A stretch of DNA of 64,000 bases from Lachnospiraceae bacterium (GTDB taxonomy: Bacteria > Bacillota > Clostridia > Lachnospirales > Lachnospiraceae), in assembly GCA_017615545.1 (NCBI GenBank), contig JAFZZY010000008.1, positions 1 to 64,000 on the forward strand, read 5' to 3'. The position numbers and the translations under genes are program-made. Numbering within the stretch: the stretch's first letter is position 1; each line of letters opens with the position of its first letter. Positions 28,088 through 37,394 of this stretch are shown here, piece after piece. The notes beneath the pieces were generated by a model. That model was not told where the DNA came from. It was given only the letters and a program-made list of their open reading frames with translations, and did no database searches.

Positions 28088-30439
28088 TTATTCTGCGATC
28101 AGCATATTGTAAGCTTCGATCTTACGGATCTTGCGCGCCTGCCACACCGAAAACAGGAAGGCCAGCACGATGACTCCGACTCCGATCAGCACGAGTCCCG
28201 GGATCGGGATATCGAATGCGCTCTTCACGATACCGAAGGAACTCAGGAAGAAGTTCAGGTATGGGTTCGCCGCGAAATAAGACACTACGGAGAAGATCAG
28301 CACCGAAAGGATAATGGACGGCATGAAACTGATGGCCGTCTGCAGGATCAGACTGTCGGAAGTATATCCGATGGCCTTGTAGATGCCGTAATCCTTTCTC
28401 TTGTTGTAGAGGAGCGACTTCACCAGCAGGAACAGCACCAGCAGGATCACGATCGCTGAGATCACGCAGACCAGGATGAGCATCAGCACTGCGATGCCTT
28501 GGAACGTGGTCAATGCTCCGTCCATGACCTCGTAGTAATTCATGGTAGTTACGATATGGCCCTCGAACTCCGCTTCCGCATCGCGAAAGATCTCGTTCGT
28601 CAGGTCGCGACCGTCACAGTCAAACCAGAGGTAGCCGGGAGCGCGCTTCAGATCCATCAGATGGCCCGCCGCAGCCTCACTCATGATCGCCTCATGGCCC
28701 ATGTTATTGACCGTCTGCATAAAGCCGGTGATGACATAGGTCGCGCTTCTCGCGCCGTAATTAAGTTTGATCTCGTCTCCGATCTCCAGGCTCTGTTCAT
28801 TCGCGAACTTACCGCTGACCGTGATCTCATTGTCATGCTTCGGCAATCTGCCTTTGTAGCAGACATTCTTGTTGTTCATCTTATCCGGATCATCAAAGAT
28901 GAACGCGAAGAGCTGGTCTTCCGCCCCGTAGTAGACGTTGATATTCAGGCCGCGGCGAACATTAGAAACATCCGCCCGGTCGTTCAGATACGCTTCGGCC
29001 TCCGCCTTCGTCTCGCTATCCACGCCCAGGACACCGCTGCAGTGTTCCGCGTAGAGGAATTCCAACTTGGGATCGCGGCTGAAGTTCTCGTACATCATAA
29101 GTCCGATGGTGCAGACGAACATGATAAAACCGACTACAAAGAATGTGATGATATTCTGCTTGCGGTTTGTGAACATGGTCTTTAACGCAAGGCTTGTGTT
29201 TACGCCGAAACCGGAACGGTCCAGACGCACGTGGTTCTTTTTGAAATTATGGCCGGCCAGGCCGTCGCGAAGGGCAATGATCGGATCGATCTTCCCGATC
29301 TTGCGGGACGCGAACATGGTGACCAGAATCACGAAAAGCAGGATGAAGATCACAGGGCAGAACGTCGCGATCGCATTGAACGAAACGCTGTACGGCATAC
29401 CCATCTGGGCGATAACGATGCCGGCAACGATCGGCATGGTCAGATAGCCGAGCACGATACCCACGATGCTGCCGCCTACGGCTAATGTGAGGAACTGGAT
29501 GAGGAGTGAATTTCGGATGTCTGCTCCCGTATAGCCGATCGCCTTCAGCGCTCCGATAGCCTTCATGTTTTCACGAATGAAATTCGTGATGGAGTTAGCC
29601 AGCATGAGGATAATAACGATCAGAACGATCGCCGAAACGACGATGAAAGAGACCGCAATGATCAGAGACATGATACTCCGATAATACACGGCATGATCGA
29701 ACGAGCATCCGCCGACCTGTGTGCGGCTGTTGATCGTCTTAATAGCGTTGGTAAATGCGATACGGAAAGCAGCATCTTTCACGCCCTCGTTCAACTTATA
29801 GGTGACCATGAACGCTGCCTCGGTGGCCCCGTCCCGTGTTTTCAGCACTTCATACGAAGTCGGATCCGGAATGAAGATAAAAGATCCGGTGTTGTTACAT
29901 GCATTGTACGTCGAATTGAGGAAACCTCTTACCTTGAAAGAGTATCGGATACCTTTCAACGAGAATTCGAGCGTGTCGCCGATCTTGATGCTGCCGGAAG
30001 TGTAATACTGATACGGCAGGTAGAGATAGTCGGAAGTGATCGCCGGATCCTCATCCACGATCTCGATTCGTCCCAGCTGTGAATCCAGTACTTCTGCCCC
30101 GTAGAACAGGATGTTCAGGACCATCTCGCCATTGCCGAAGGGCACGGAAATATCCTGATACTCCAACCCTTTGTGGATCTCGTGCTCCGATGTATATTTC
30201 GCCAGGATATCTTCTAGCACGTCTTCAGAGAGGTTCTCGACGTCAAAACTGATGTTTAAACCACCGTCGCCGCCGTTCAGACGCTCGCCTTCCTTCACCG
30301 AAGTCGGATAGGCATCAAAGATGGTCAGCAACGATATCGTAAGGAGCGTCGCGGCCAGAAGGATCAAGACCAACAAACCGATGGAAGTTCCACGGTTTTT
30401 CTTAAAATGCGAACGAGCCAATAAGAATTCTTTACTCAT
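28088..30439 (-). CDS. ABC transporter permease, FtsX/MacB type
   Basis: A 783-residue permease. Layout: basic N-terminus and TM1 (about 20-42), an extracytoplasmic region to about 260, three helices forming the first FtsX domain (about 260-380, VSAIVLIVIILMLANSI), a short cytoplasmic part, TM5 (about 425), a second external domain (about 455-645), and a second three-helix FtsX domain (ISAIVILLVLFLLVKSL). This is the 8-TM or 10-TM architecture of bacitracin/lantibiotic-detoxification or lipoprotein-release type exporters; the large external parts are of MacB-like type rather than the single BceB loop. It follows its ATPase after 1 nt. The substrate is probably a peptide or envelope-active compound (inference). 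Confidence 0.9.
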   Translation of the reverse strand: MSKEFLLARSHFKKNRGTSIGLLVLILLAATLLTISLLTIFDAYPTSVKEGERLNGGDGGLNISFDVENLSEDVLEDILAKYTSEHEIHKGLEYQDISVPFGNGEMVLNILFYGAEVLDSQLGRIEIVDEDPAITSDYLYLPYQYYTSGSIKIGDTLEFSLKGIRYSFKVRGFLNSTYNACNNTGSFIFIPDPTSYEVLKTRDGATEAAFMVTYKLNEGVKDAAFRIAFTNAIKTINSRTQVGGCSFDHAVYYRSIMSLIIAVSFIVVSAIVLIVIILMLANSITNFIRENMKAIGALKAIGYTGADIRNSLLIQFLTLAVGGSIVGIVLGYLTMPIVAGIVIAQMGMPYSVSFNAIATFCPVIFILLFVILVTMFASRKIGKIDPIIALRDGLAGHNFKKNHVRLDRSGFGVNTSLALKTMFTNRKQNIITFFVVGFIMFVCTIGLMMYENFSRDPKLEFLYAEHCSGVLGVDSETKAEAEAYLNDRADVSNVRRGLNINVYYGAEDQLFAFIFDDPDKMNNKNVCYKGRLPKHDNEITVSGKFANEQSLEIGDEIKLNYGARSATYVITGFMQTVNNMGHEAIMSEAAAGHLMDLKRAPGYLWFDCDGRDLTNEIFRDAEAEFEGHIVTTMNYYEVMDGALTTFQGIAVLMLILVCVISAIVILLVLFLLVKSLLYNKRKDYGIYKAIGYTSDSLILQTAISFMPSIILSVLIFSVVSYFAANPYLNFFLSSFGIVKSAFDIPIPGLVLIGVGVIVLAFLFSVWQARKIRKIEAYNMLIAE

Positions 30440-30440
30440 C

Positions 30441-31196
30441 TTACCACCCCATTTCTCTGAGGAAATCTCTCAGCATGGAATGGCGATCCTTATCGCCGGA
30501 AACGTATTTTCCGAGTTCGAGTTCGCCGGCGATCTCACCGTCCTTCACGTACAGGATGCGGTTGCCGCGTCTCGCGCTGGTGATGTCGTGTGTGACCATC
30601 ACGATGGACTGGCCGCTCTCATTGAAGCGGGTCAATGCATTCAGGACATCCTTACCGGTCTGGGAATTCAGGGCACCGGTCGGCTCATCCGCGAAGATGA
30701 CACCGGGATGATTTACCAGGGCTCTGGCGATGCCGACACGCTGTGCCTCGCCGCCGGAGATCTGCGTCGGGAACTTATTCCAAAGTTCCTCGGGAAGGTC
30801 GACGCTGGTCAGGACTTCCTTCGCCTTTGTCGTCACTTTTTTCTTATCCTTCTCTACCAGAAGGCCGGCCGCTAGGACATTGTCCAGAACGCTCATGGAG
30901 TCGACCAGGTAGGTCTGCTGAAATACGAAGCCGCAGTTCTTTCTGCGAAACAACGCCAGCTGATCGGAGGACTTCTTCGCGATGTCCGTACCGTTCCACA
31001 CTACCTCACCGAGGGTCGGACGGTCCATTCCGGACAATGCATAAAGAAGTGTGGATTTACCGGCGCCCGAAGCGCCCATGATGACCGTAAAATCACCTTC
31101 ACGGATCTCGAGGTCGATATTCTTAAGGACGTGTTGCTGCACGCCGCCGTTGGAAAATGTCTTACACAGTTTCTTTGTTTCAATGATGTTTCTCAT
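30441..31196 (-). CDS. ABC transporter ATP-binding protein (LolD/MacB type)
   Basis: A 251-residue ATPase. Walker A GASGAGKS (about residues 42-49), Q-loop FVFQQ, signature ISGGEAQR, Walker B GVIFADEPTGALN, and the H-loop MVTHD. It powers the permease encoded 1 nt downstream. The GGAG ribosome site is clear. The region between this gene and the histidine kinase gene carries a tandem-repeat operator candidate (31292-31328), so expression is likely switched on by the response regulator next door. Confidence 0.93.
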   Translation of the reverse strand: MRNIIETKKLCKTFSNGGVQQHVLKNIDLEIREGDFTVIMGASGAGKSTLLYALSGMDRPTLGEVVWNGTDIAKKSSDQLALFRRKNCGFVFQQTYLVDSMSVLDNVLAAGLLVEKDKKKVTTKAKEVLTSVDLPEELWNKFPTQISGGEAQRVGIARALVNHPGVIFADEPTGALNSQTGKDVLNALTRFNESGQSIVMVTHDITSARRGNRILYVKDGEIAGELELGKYVSGDKDRHSMLRDFLREMGW

Positions 31197-31291
31197 AAGG
31201 GTCTCCTTTTTTATGTTGGGCGGAGCGCCCGCCGTTTCGGCTGCGTTCCTTCCTGTTTTCTTGTTTACACCCTTATCTTACCTTTTCAACC

Positions 31292-31328
31292 CTTAAGCGT
31301 CTTTAATGAACTCTTAAATAGTTCTTAA
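31292..31328 (-). promoter_or_regulatory. Tandem 10-11 bp direct repeats, likely response-regulator site
   Basis: On the minus strand, four TTAA-centred copies (TTAAGAAC, TTAAGAGTT, TTAAAGAC, TTAAGGG) lie at 31325, 31314, 31303 and 31293, that is 11, 11 and 10 bp apart. One-turn spacing of direct repeats is how OmpR/PhoB-type regulators bind. The array starts at the kinase stop codon and sits upstream of the ABC operon. Confidence 0.6.
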
Positions 31329-32572
31329 TTCTTACGAAGGTAGATTTCCGCGGTAAAACCGTCCTCACTGAGCAGTTCCAGTTTTCCGTTCATCTGCTTC
31401 ATGAAGTAGTCCGCGAGGTACAGCCCCAGACCCGCACCCTCTTTCTCCGTCGTGTTGCTGCCACGTCGGTATTTCTCCTTCAGAACCGCGAGTTCCTCTT
31501 TCTTCACGCCCGAGCCGTGGTCCTTCACACTGATGAGCAGGTAGTCCTCTTCTTCCCGGATCCCGACATCGATCGGCGTATTGGCATATTTATATGAATT
31601 CACAAAGATATTATCCAGTACCTGCTGGAGACGCAGCTTATCCATGAAGACCATACAGTCCGGTATAGAAAACTCTCCCGCCTTATTCATGTAATCCGCG
31701 TTTCGGATCAGCCCCTCGATCGGAAGCGAGCGCTGCATGGTCGGGTTCACGGAGATGATCGTCACATCCTGAACGCTCGATTGGAACAGGTTATCCGTAA
31801 GCGTGGTGACCTGGTCGGATTTCTCCAGGATGCGGCGGAAGCTCTCCTTCACGCGCTCCTCCCGGGCCAATGCATACCCCAATTCCGACGTTGCTTTGAT
31901 GGAAGCCACTGGCGTCTTAATATCGTGCGACAGTTTCGCTATGGTCTCCTTCTTCTCATCGTTCGCCCTCTTCTCGGCGATCTGCGCCTTCTTCAGCTCC
32001 GACCGCATCAGGTCAAAGGCCTCAGTAAAACTGCCGAACACGTGCCCACGGTCCATGTCGAGGGGAATGTCCAGATTACCGCCGGCCACACGGACCGCAA
32101 AATCGTTCAACTTCTCAAAGGGCCGAACCACCTTCCTGCGCAAATACAGGTAGTACAGTGCCATCGCGAGCATTTCCAACACAGAAAATACAACGATGGT
32201 GATCATCAACTTTTGCTTCGCCTGATCAAACGTTTCCGTGACCCTGGTCTTGAAGATGACCTTGCCGACTGTCTCGCCGCCGACCTCCAGGTCATAGACC
32301 GCGTCACTGTTCTGCGCCGCCGCATTGACCGAATCCGAAGCGCCGCCCTTGCTGCGATGCAGGACGGTGCCCTCGTTATCTATGATGGTATATGCCAGAT
32401 CCTCCGGGTAGCTTTCCGGCTTCCCGAAGTACATTTCGATCTCTTTTCGGCAGCTGTTAAAGGCTACCGTATCCTGCTTTTCGACCCGGATCGACCGGAT
32501 CAGCAGCAGGGCAATAACGAATTCCGCCGCGAAAAGCAGCAGGAACAGGATCAGAAAAAACTTCTTTCTCAT
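31325..32572 (-). CDS. Sensor histidine kinase
   Basis: A 415-residue membrane kinase: TM1 (about 5-25), an extracytoplasmic sensor of about 100 residues, TM2 (about 140-160), a HAMP-like linker, then dimerisation box KLSHDIKTPVAS, N box LDNIFVNSYKYA, G1 DHGSGV and G2 GAGLGLYL. The autophosphorylated His is in SHDIKTP. It starts at ATG 32572, overlapping the regulator stop by ATGA, with AGGAG close by. The partner is the response regulator immediately upstream; the controlled genes are probably the ABC exporter downstream. Confidence 0.93.
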   Translation of the reverse strand: MRKKFFLILFLLLFAAEFVIALLLIRSIRVEKQDTVAFNSCRKEIEMYFGKPESYPEDLAYTIIDNEGTVLHRSKGGASDSVNAAAQNSDAVYDLEVGGETVGKVIFKTRVTETFDQAKQKLMITIVVFSVLEMLAMALYYLYLRRKVVRPFEKLNDFAVRVAGGNLDIPLDMDRGHVFGSFTEAFDLMRSELKKAQIAEKRANDEKKETIAKLSHDIKTPVASIKATSELGYALAREERVKESFRRILEKSDQVTTLTDNLFQSSVQDVTIISVNPTMQRSLPIEGLIRNADYMNKAGEFSIPDCMVFMDKLRLQQVLDNIFVNSYKYANTPIDVGIREEEDYLLISVKDHGSGVKKEELAVLKEKYRRGSNTTEKEGAGLGLYLADYFMKQMNGKLELLSEDGFTAEIYLRKN

Positions 32573-33273
32573 AACTCCTGCCACCTGTAGCCTTCCTTCC
32601 AGACGGTCGTGATTCGCTTAGGATCCTTCGGGTCCTCCTCCACGGCCTCGCGGAGATGGCGGATATGCACGTTCAGCGTTCCATCGGAAGTGAATTTATC
32701 CTTCCACACGTTGTCGAACAGCTCCTGTTTCGTGATGAGCCGTCCCGGATTTCGCGACAGGTAGTCCAACAGAGCAAACTCCATGCTGGTCAGTTTGCGG
32801 ACCTCGCCGTTCAGGTAGACGCACTTGTTGATGCGGTCAATGCGGAGGTTGCCGTTAACGTATTCTTTCTCCTCTTGGGCCGATGCGCCAGCAGTACGCC
32901 CGTAACGCTTCAGCGTCACCTTCACCTTCGCCAGCAGAACTCCCAAGGAGTACGGTTTCTCGATATAGTCGTCGCCGCCGATATTCAGGGCGATCAGTTT
33001 ATCATCGTCCGCGTTGCGTGCGGAAACGAAAAGGATCGGAATATCTGAAGTCTCGCGGATGGTCTTACACAATTCAAAGCCGCTTCCGCTCCCCAGGTTG
33101 ATATCCAGCAGGATCAGCGAGACTTCATTTTCCCGCAAAAAGATCCGCGCCTGACCGGAATCGTAGACCGCAGCCGTCTTCACGTCAAACATATTAAAAA
33201 ACTCACACGTGCTGTCCGCCAGCAACTGCTCATCATCGATGATCAGGCAGTCATAATGATTTGGCTCTTTCAT
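32569..33273 (-). CDS. OmpR-family response regulator
   Basis: A 234-residue regulator. Receiver domain 1-122 with acidic pocket IIDDE, phosphoacceptor D57 (LILLDINLG), Ser/Thr switch FVSARN and Lys in IEKPYS. A winged-helix DNA-binding domain follows (about 135-234, LTSMEFALLDYL, DGTLNVHIRHLREAVEEDP, ITTVWKEGYRW). It binds DNA as head-to-tail dimers, which matches the repeat array upstream of the ABC operon. The lipoprotein gene ends 27 nt upstream and may be in the same transcript. Confidence 0.94.
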   Translation of the reverse strand: MKEPNHYDCLIIDDEQLLADSTCEFFNMFDVKTAAVYDSGQARIFLRENEVSLILLDINLGSGSGFELCKTIRETSDIPILFVSARNADDDKLIALNIGGDDYIEKPYSLGVLLAKVKVTLKRYGRTAGASAQEEKEYVNGNLRIDRINKCVYLNGEVRKLTSMEFALLDYLSRNPGRLITKQELFDNVWKDKFTSDGTLNVHIRHLREAVEEDPKDPKRITTVWKEGYRWQEL

Positions 33274-33300
33274 ATTCCGAACCTCTATTTCTCAAATGCT

Positions 33301-34332
33301 TTATTTAAAGTAGGCATAATAAACGATCTGCCCATCCTCTAAGTAGACCAGAACCATATTGTTCCCGATTTCTTTTTTGAAATCGAAGTTAGTCTTAGTA
33401 CCTTTCGGGTAGGAAAGGCCGATACCAATCTGTATATACCGAAGATTGTTATCCATGGCCTCTCGGTAAGTAATATACGGTTCAAAGCCCTCCGGCGCCG
33501 TGTAAGACTTAAACGATTTTGTCTTTGCGTCATAGTGAGCGAGCGCGAGATGTCCCTGCAGTTCTTTCATATCGATATCCTCGAACGAGAGCCGGATGAA
33601 AGAAAACTCCATGGTCGTATATGCACGGTCTTTATTCGAAGTCATGATCCCGGAGGACGTGCCTGCGATTTTTTGATTATCAACGCCCAAATAGTGGCCG
33701 CCCAGACATACGGGAGAATTCGGCGCCATATTGTCGAAGCCCATCTCCGCGATCGTGCTGTTCACCTTAAAGGTCATCGTGTCGACGTAGGATGTTTCTT
33801 TATTTTCATATTGGTAACGTACCGGAACCTTGAAGGACAGATCCTGCTTCGGCACCTTCTTCTCATCTTTCGACATGAAGATGATGGCGACCTTGTAATC
33901 TACCAGATCCCCTTCCACATCCTCGATCCACTGGAAAACCTTCACAGGATTGGAATACTTAATATCTTCGTTATCATTCTCGAAGTATTTGGATTTACCG
34001 GTCGAGTCGGAAATGTAGTAACCGGGCTTATCAAATTCCAGGAAAAAAGACGAATAATAACGATCTCCGACCTTTGCGTGGTCGAGCAACGCAAAGCGAT
34101 ACTCCGGAACATCCATCTTCGGAAGTGCCGTCGTAGGTTCCACAGTCGTCTCCGCAACGGTCGTCGGTGCCACAGTTGTTGGTGCCGCCGTCGTCGGTGC
34201 CTCGGTCCATGCTTCCAGACTCTCTTCGGTCGTCGCCGGTGTTTCGTTGTTCCCCTTACCGCAACCTGCCAGAATACCGATCATCATGATCATCCACACA
34301 ACTGCCACTGTTTTTCTGATACGTTGTTTCAT
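33301..34332 (-). CDS. Lipoprotein with Thr/Pro linker
   Basis: A 343-residue lipoprotein: basic start, hydrophobic helix, lipobox LAGC (Cys about 25), then a Thr/Ala/Pro-rich linker of about 45 residues (TTAAPTTVAPTTVAETTV), then a beta-rich domain of about 270 residues with no recognised family. The gene is directly upstream of the two-component genes (27 nt), so it could be an accessory sensor or part of the envelope-stress response served by that system (inference). Confidence 0.8.
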   Translation of the reverse strand: MKQRIRKTVAVVWMIMMIGILAGCGKGNNETPATTEESLEAWTEAPTTAAPTTVAPTTVAETTVEPTTALPKMDVPEYRFALLDHAKVGDRYYSSFFLEFDKPGYYISDSTGKSKYFENDNEDIKYSNPVKVFQWIEDVEGDLVDYKVAIIFMSKDEKKVPKQDLSFKVPVRYQYENKETSYVDTMTFKVNSTIAEMGFDNMAPNSPVCLGGHYLGVDNQKIAGTSSGIMTSNKDRAYTTMEFSFIRLSFEDIDMKELQGHLALAHYDAKTKSFKSYTAPEGFEPYITYREAMDNNLRYIQIGIGLSYPKGTKTNFDFKKEIGNNMVLVYLEDGQIVYYAYFK

Positions 34333-34421
34333 TTTCCATCCTCTTCTTTCCAGGCACTTAGCCTTTATAAATCCCCAAATCTTATCTTACCATAAAAGCC
34401 ACGCGTTTTCAATGAAAGGAA

Positions 34422-34448
34422 ACGGGGGATGCGCCAGGCATCCCCCGT
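34422..34448 (-). terminator. Strong terminator between 34474 and the lipoprotein gene
   Basis: Perfect 11-bp stem ACGGGGGATGC/GCATCCCCCGT with a 5-nt loop, followed by TTTCCTTTC on the minus strand. It separates the ABC-2/LRR/HD-GYP transcript from the lipoprotein/two-component transcript. Confidence 0.8.
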
Positions 34449-34473
34449 GTATTATCAGTTTATTCCAACCTAA

Positions 34474-34962
34474 TCAATAGTAATAGTCATCGTTTTGGTT
34501 CATATCCTTCATCTGCGCCCTCACCTGGTTGACCATTTTGTCGATCCGCCGTTCGCGAAGCAAAACGATCAGAGGGATCCAGGATGCCAGCGCGGCGATC
34601 AAAATGATACCGAAAAAGATCCATTTGATCAGCGGGGATGCCGGATAGAAAACCTCATCCGGTCTGGACTCCAGCACGTACGCCTCGACCTTCTGACCCA
34701 CACTCACTTTCTTATTCAGGACCGCTTTCGCTTTAACACTCTTTCCGCTCGCATTCGTGTAGTAGACCCACACCTGCTGCTTTCCGGAAACCGTGAGGAT
34801 CGAATCCACCGTACACGTCGTCAGCGTTCCCTCATTGACATATTCTCTTTCGTCAGCCGTGGTGTGCTGATGGATAAAGAAAAACACGATTGGAAGAAGG
34901 ATACCCACACCGATGCCCAGGAGGATCGCCTTACCAATACCAAACCCATACTCCTGTCCCAT
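34474..34962 (-). CDS. Two-helix membrane protein (DUF3592-like)
   Basis: A 162-residue protein: TM1 (about 9-29), an extracytoplasmic beta domain of about 80 residues (VWVYYTNASGKSVKAKAVL, VGQKVEAYV), TM2 (about 113-136), and a cytoplasmic tail ending NDDYYY. The layout is like DUF3592 proteins, whose role is unknown. AGAGGAG lies 9 nt upstream. It is the last gene of the run beginning with the ABC-2 ATPase. Confidence 0.75.
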   Translation of the reverse strand: MGQEYGFGIGKAILLGIGVGILLPIVFFFIHQHTTADEREYVNEGTLTTCTVDSILTVSGKQQVWVYYTNASGKSVKAKAVLNKKVSVGQKVEAYVLESRPDEVFYPASPLIKWIFFGIILIAALASWIPLIVLLRERRIDKMVNQVRAQMKDMNQNDDYYY

Positions 34963-34993
34963 ACATTTTCTCCTCTCTTTTCGGGCAATGCCC

Positions 34994-36097
34994 TCAGTTT
35001 GCGTCCTGCAAACTCAGTCTGGCCTCGTTGATCTTCGGGTAAGCACGCTCGAACGCCTCAACAACTGCGGCATCAAACTGCGTGCCCTTTCCTTTTACGA
35101 TCTCTTCGTAGGCCTTTGTGTCATCCCAGGCATCCTTGTAGCTACGGCGACTCGTAAGCGCGTCGTACACATCCGCTACGGCGACGATCTTGCCCTCGAT
35201 GCTGATCGCCTCCTGTTGTTTGCCTTCGGGGTAGCCTCTGCCGTCCGGTCGCTCATGGTGTTCGAGCGCGACCGTCCTGGCCACCTTCATCACTTCTCCC
35301 TCAACATTGTTCAATAATTTCCCGCCGTAAGTCGTGTGCTTTTTGATCTCGGCAAATTCCTCATCGGTAAGCTTTGCAGGCTTATCCAGGATCTCGGACG
35401 GCACGAGGAGTTTTCCGATATCGTGCATCGTGGACGCAAGGCGCAGTCGATCTGCCTCTACAGCGTCCATTCCGAGTTCCGTTGCGAGGATCCGAGAATA
35501 CTCGGCCACGCGCTTAACATGTTTTCCGGTCTGACCGGATTTATTTTCCGTGATCTCCGCGAATGAGAGGATCATCTCCTCCTGGATACGGTTCGTTTCA
35601 TCCGCCCGTTTCTGAATGGCGGCGCCATATTCGAAAAGGTATGCAAACAGACGAACGAACAAAAACAGGACCAGACCCAGCAGAACGTTCACCAGTGCCA
35701 GAAGAAGGATGCCATCGGAAGCCTTCTTAAGGTCCCTCGCGACCTGATCCGTGAATGGTGACTCGCTGCGTACCATCTCCGCGAAGATCTTGCCGATCTT
35801 ATGGATCACAAACAAAACTCCCAGCATGGAGAGCGCCCAGGCGAGCGCGCCGAGCATGATCCGGATGTTGTCGGGAATGTTTTCCATCGCGATCGCGATA
35901 TTCACCAGGACCGAGTTCTCTTCCTCAAATATCTCCCAGATATCGTTCGCATCACCCAAAAGATCCGGCTTGAACAATGCATAGCCCGCAGCGATCAGCG
36001 CCAGAATAATGACACCGATCAGAACGATTTCTGCCACGATCACAAGCCATCTTACATAGTTTCCCAGTTTCCGGATATGACTCTTTGTTTCCTCCAT
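34994..36097 (-). CDS. Membrane HD-GYP phosphodiesterase
   Basis: A c-di-GMP phosphodiesterase candidate of 367 residues. The N-terminal half has four membrane helices in a DUF2975-like arrangement. The C-terminal half is an HD-GYP domain: HVKRVAEYS, HDIGKLLVPSEIL, HTTYGGKLL, EHHERPDGRGYP, and VADVYDALTSRRSYK. The metal ligands and the GYP motif are intact, so activity is expected. ATG 36097 is preferred; an in-frame ATG 16 codons earlier (36145) overlaps the preceding gene and has no clear ribosome site. Together with the GGDEF gene at 39517, it makes this stretch a small c-di-GMP locus. Confidence 0.88.
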   Translation of the reverse strand: MEETKSHIRKLGNYVRWLVIVAEIVLIGVIILALIAAGYALFKPDLLGDANDIWEIFEEENSVLVNIAIAMENIPDNIRIMLGALAWALSMLGVLFVIHKIGKIFAEMVRSESPFTDQVARDLKKASDGILLLALVNVLLGLVLFLFVRLFAYLFEYGAAIQKRADETNRIQEEMILSFAEITENKSGQTGKHVKRVAEYSRILATELGMDAVEADRLRLASTMHDIGKLLVPSEILDKPAKLTDEEFAEIKKHTTYGGKLLNNVEGEVMKVARTVALEHHERPDGRGYPEGKQQEAISIEGKIVAVADVYDALTSRRSYKDAWDDTKAYEEIVKGKGTQFDAAVVEAFERAYPKINEARLSLQDAN

Positions 36098-36122
36098 ACC
36101 AGTTACCTGCCTTTTCAATTCC

Positions 36123-37373
36123 TTAATATCGTATGATAGCGACATCCTTGCCGACGCCTCTGAGTTGAACTTCCGAGGCGCAATACAATGTCATCAAACT
36201 TCGGTTGTATCCGACATTCAATGTCTTCAGTTGATTAAATGCGCAACTGAGTATGACGAGAGCACGGTTCCGGCTCACGTCGAGTTGCGTCAGTTGGTTT
36301 CCGTAACACAGCAACTCCGTGAGCGCCGTATTACGACGTACGTCGAGCTTCGTCAACTGATTGTACGCGCACCCGAGGTCCACTAGCGCCGTATTCCGGC
36401 TCACGTCCAGTTCGGTCAATTCATTAAATGAGCAACCGAGCGTCAACAGTCCCGTGTTTCCACTCACATCCAGCTCGGCGATGTGATTATACGCGCATCG
36501 GAGCTCCTCGAGTTCCGTGTTTGCGCTCACATCCAGTGCGGTCAATTCATTCTCGGCGCAACTGAGCTTCACCAGTGCGGTGTTTGTGCTCACATCCAGC
36601 GCCGTCAAATGATTGTTGTTACAGTACAGTGTCGTAAGTGCCTCGCACCCGGTCACCTTCAGTTCGGTCACATCACAATAGGTACAGCTTAATTCTTCCA
36701 GTGCCTCACAACCGCTCACGTCCAGTGCCGGCATCGGATTTCCGTCACAAGTCAGTTTCACAAGCGCCGGGTTCGACCTAAGCATGAGCCCCGTCAGTTT
36801 GTTGTCGGCGCAGTTCAGTTCCGCCAGTTGCGCATTGGCGCTCAGATCCAGCTGCGTTAATTGGTTCAGCGAACAGTCCAGCACTTCCAGTTTACTGTTC
36901 AAACTGATATCCAGCGTGGTCAATTGATTCCCGGCGACCACCAGCTCCGTCAGTTCTGTGAAAAACTCCACGCCTTTTATGCTCTGGATCGCCGCCTCTT
37001 TCAATTCGATCTTCTCAACAGACTTGATCTCTTCCAGGGAAAGAATTCCGTTTCTGTCGCGGTCGAACTCCGAGGAAACATATTCGCGAAACTTTTTATC
37101 CGGGAAGTTCCGCTTACTGATCGATACCGCAGCGCTTCCGGGCTGCAACTCCACGTAGACATCCACTTCTTCCGGCGTCTCATCCCCGGCCGGCACATCG
37201 AATTCTGTCGAAGGCTCTTCCGGCGGACTCTCATCTTCCGTGCCCGGTTCCTCTACCCCGATCGTTTCCTCGGGGAGTTTTTCTTTTGCCACCGGGTCGA
37301 CGACCCCGCAACCGGTCAGCATCATCACGATGCAAGCTCCGACCGCAAGGGATCGCATGGTCTTTTTGATCAT
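36123..37373 (-). CDS. EF-hand / leucine-rich repeat lipoprotein
   Basis: A 416-residue lipoprotein. Lipobox LTGC (Cys about 22), a Glu/Pro-rich linker (23-80), then FPDKKFREYV, an EF-hand calcium loop (DRDRNGILSLEE) and IQSIKGVEFF. Next come twelve full 21-residue leucine-rich repeats of the form L..L.C..N.LT.LDVS.NTA and a broken thirteenth. The cap-EF-hand-LRR block is the same as in the secreted proteins at 9909 and 12964, more than 20 kb away. The gene is 21 nt after the ABC-2 permease, so it is probably co-expressed with it. Confidence 0.9.
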   Translation of the reverse strand: MIKKTMRSLAVGACIVMMLTGCGVVDPVAKEKLPEETIGVEEPGTEDESPPEEPSTEFDVPAGDETPEEVDVYVELQPGSAAVSISKRNFPDKKFREYVSSEFDRDRNGILSLEEIKSVEKIELKEAAIQSIKGVEFFTELTELVVAGNQLTTLDISLNSKLEVLDCSLNQLTQLDLSANAQLAELNCADNKLTGLMLRSNPALVKLTCDGNPMPALDVSGCEALEELSCTYCDVTELKVTGCEALTTLYCNNNHLTALDVSTNTALVKLSCAENELTALDVSANTELEELRCAYNHIAELDVSGNTGLLTLGCSFNELTELDVSRNTALVDLGCAYNQLTKLDVRRNTALTELLCYGNQLTQLDVSRNRALVILSCAFNQLKTLNVGYNRSLMTLYCASEVQLRGVGKDVAIIRY

Positions 37374-37394
37374 ATCGGGTAACCCCCCTGTTTC

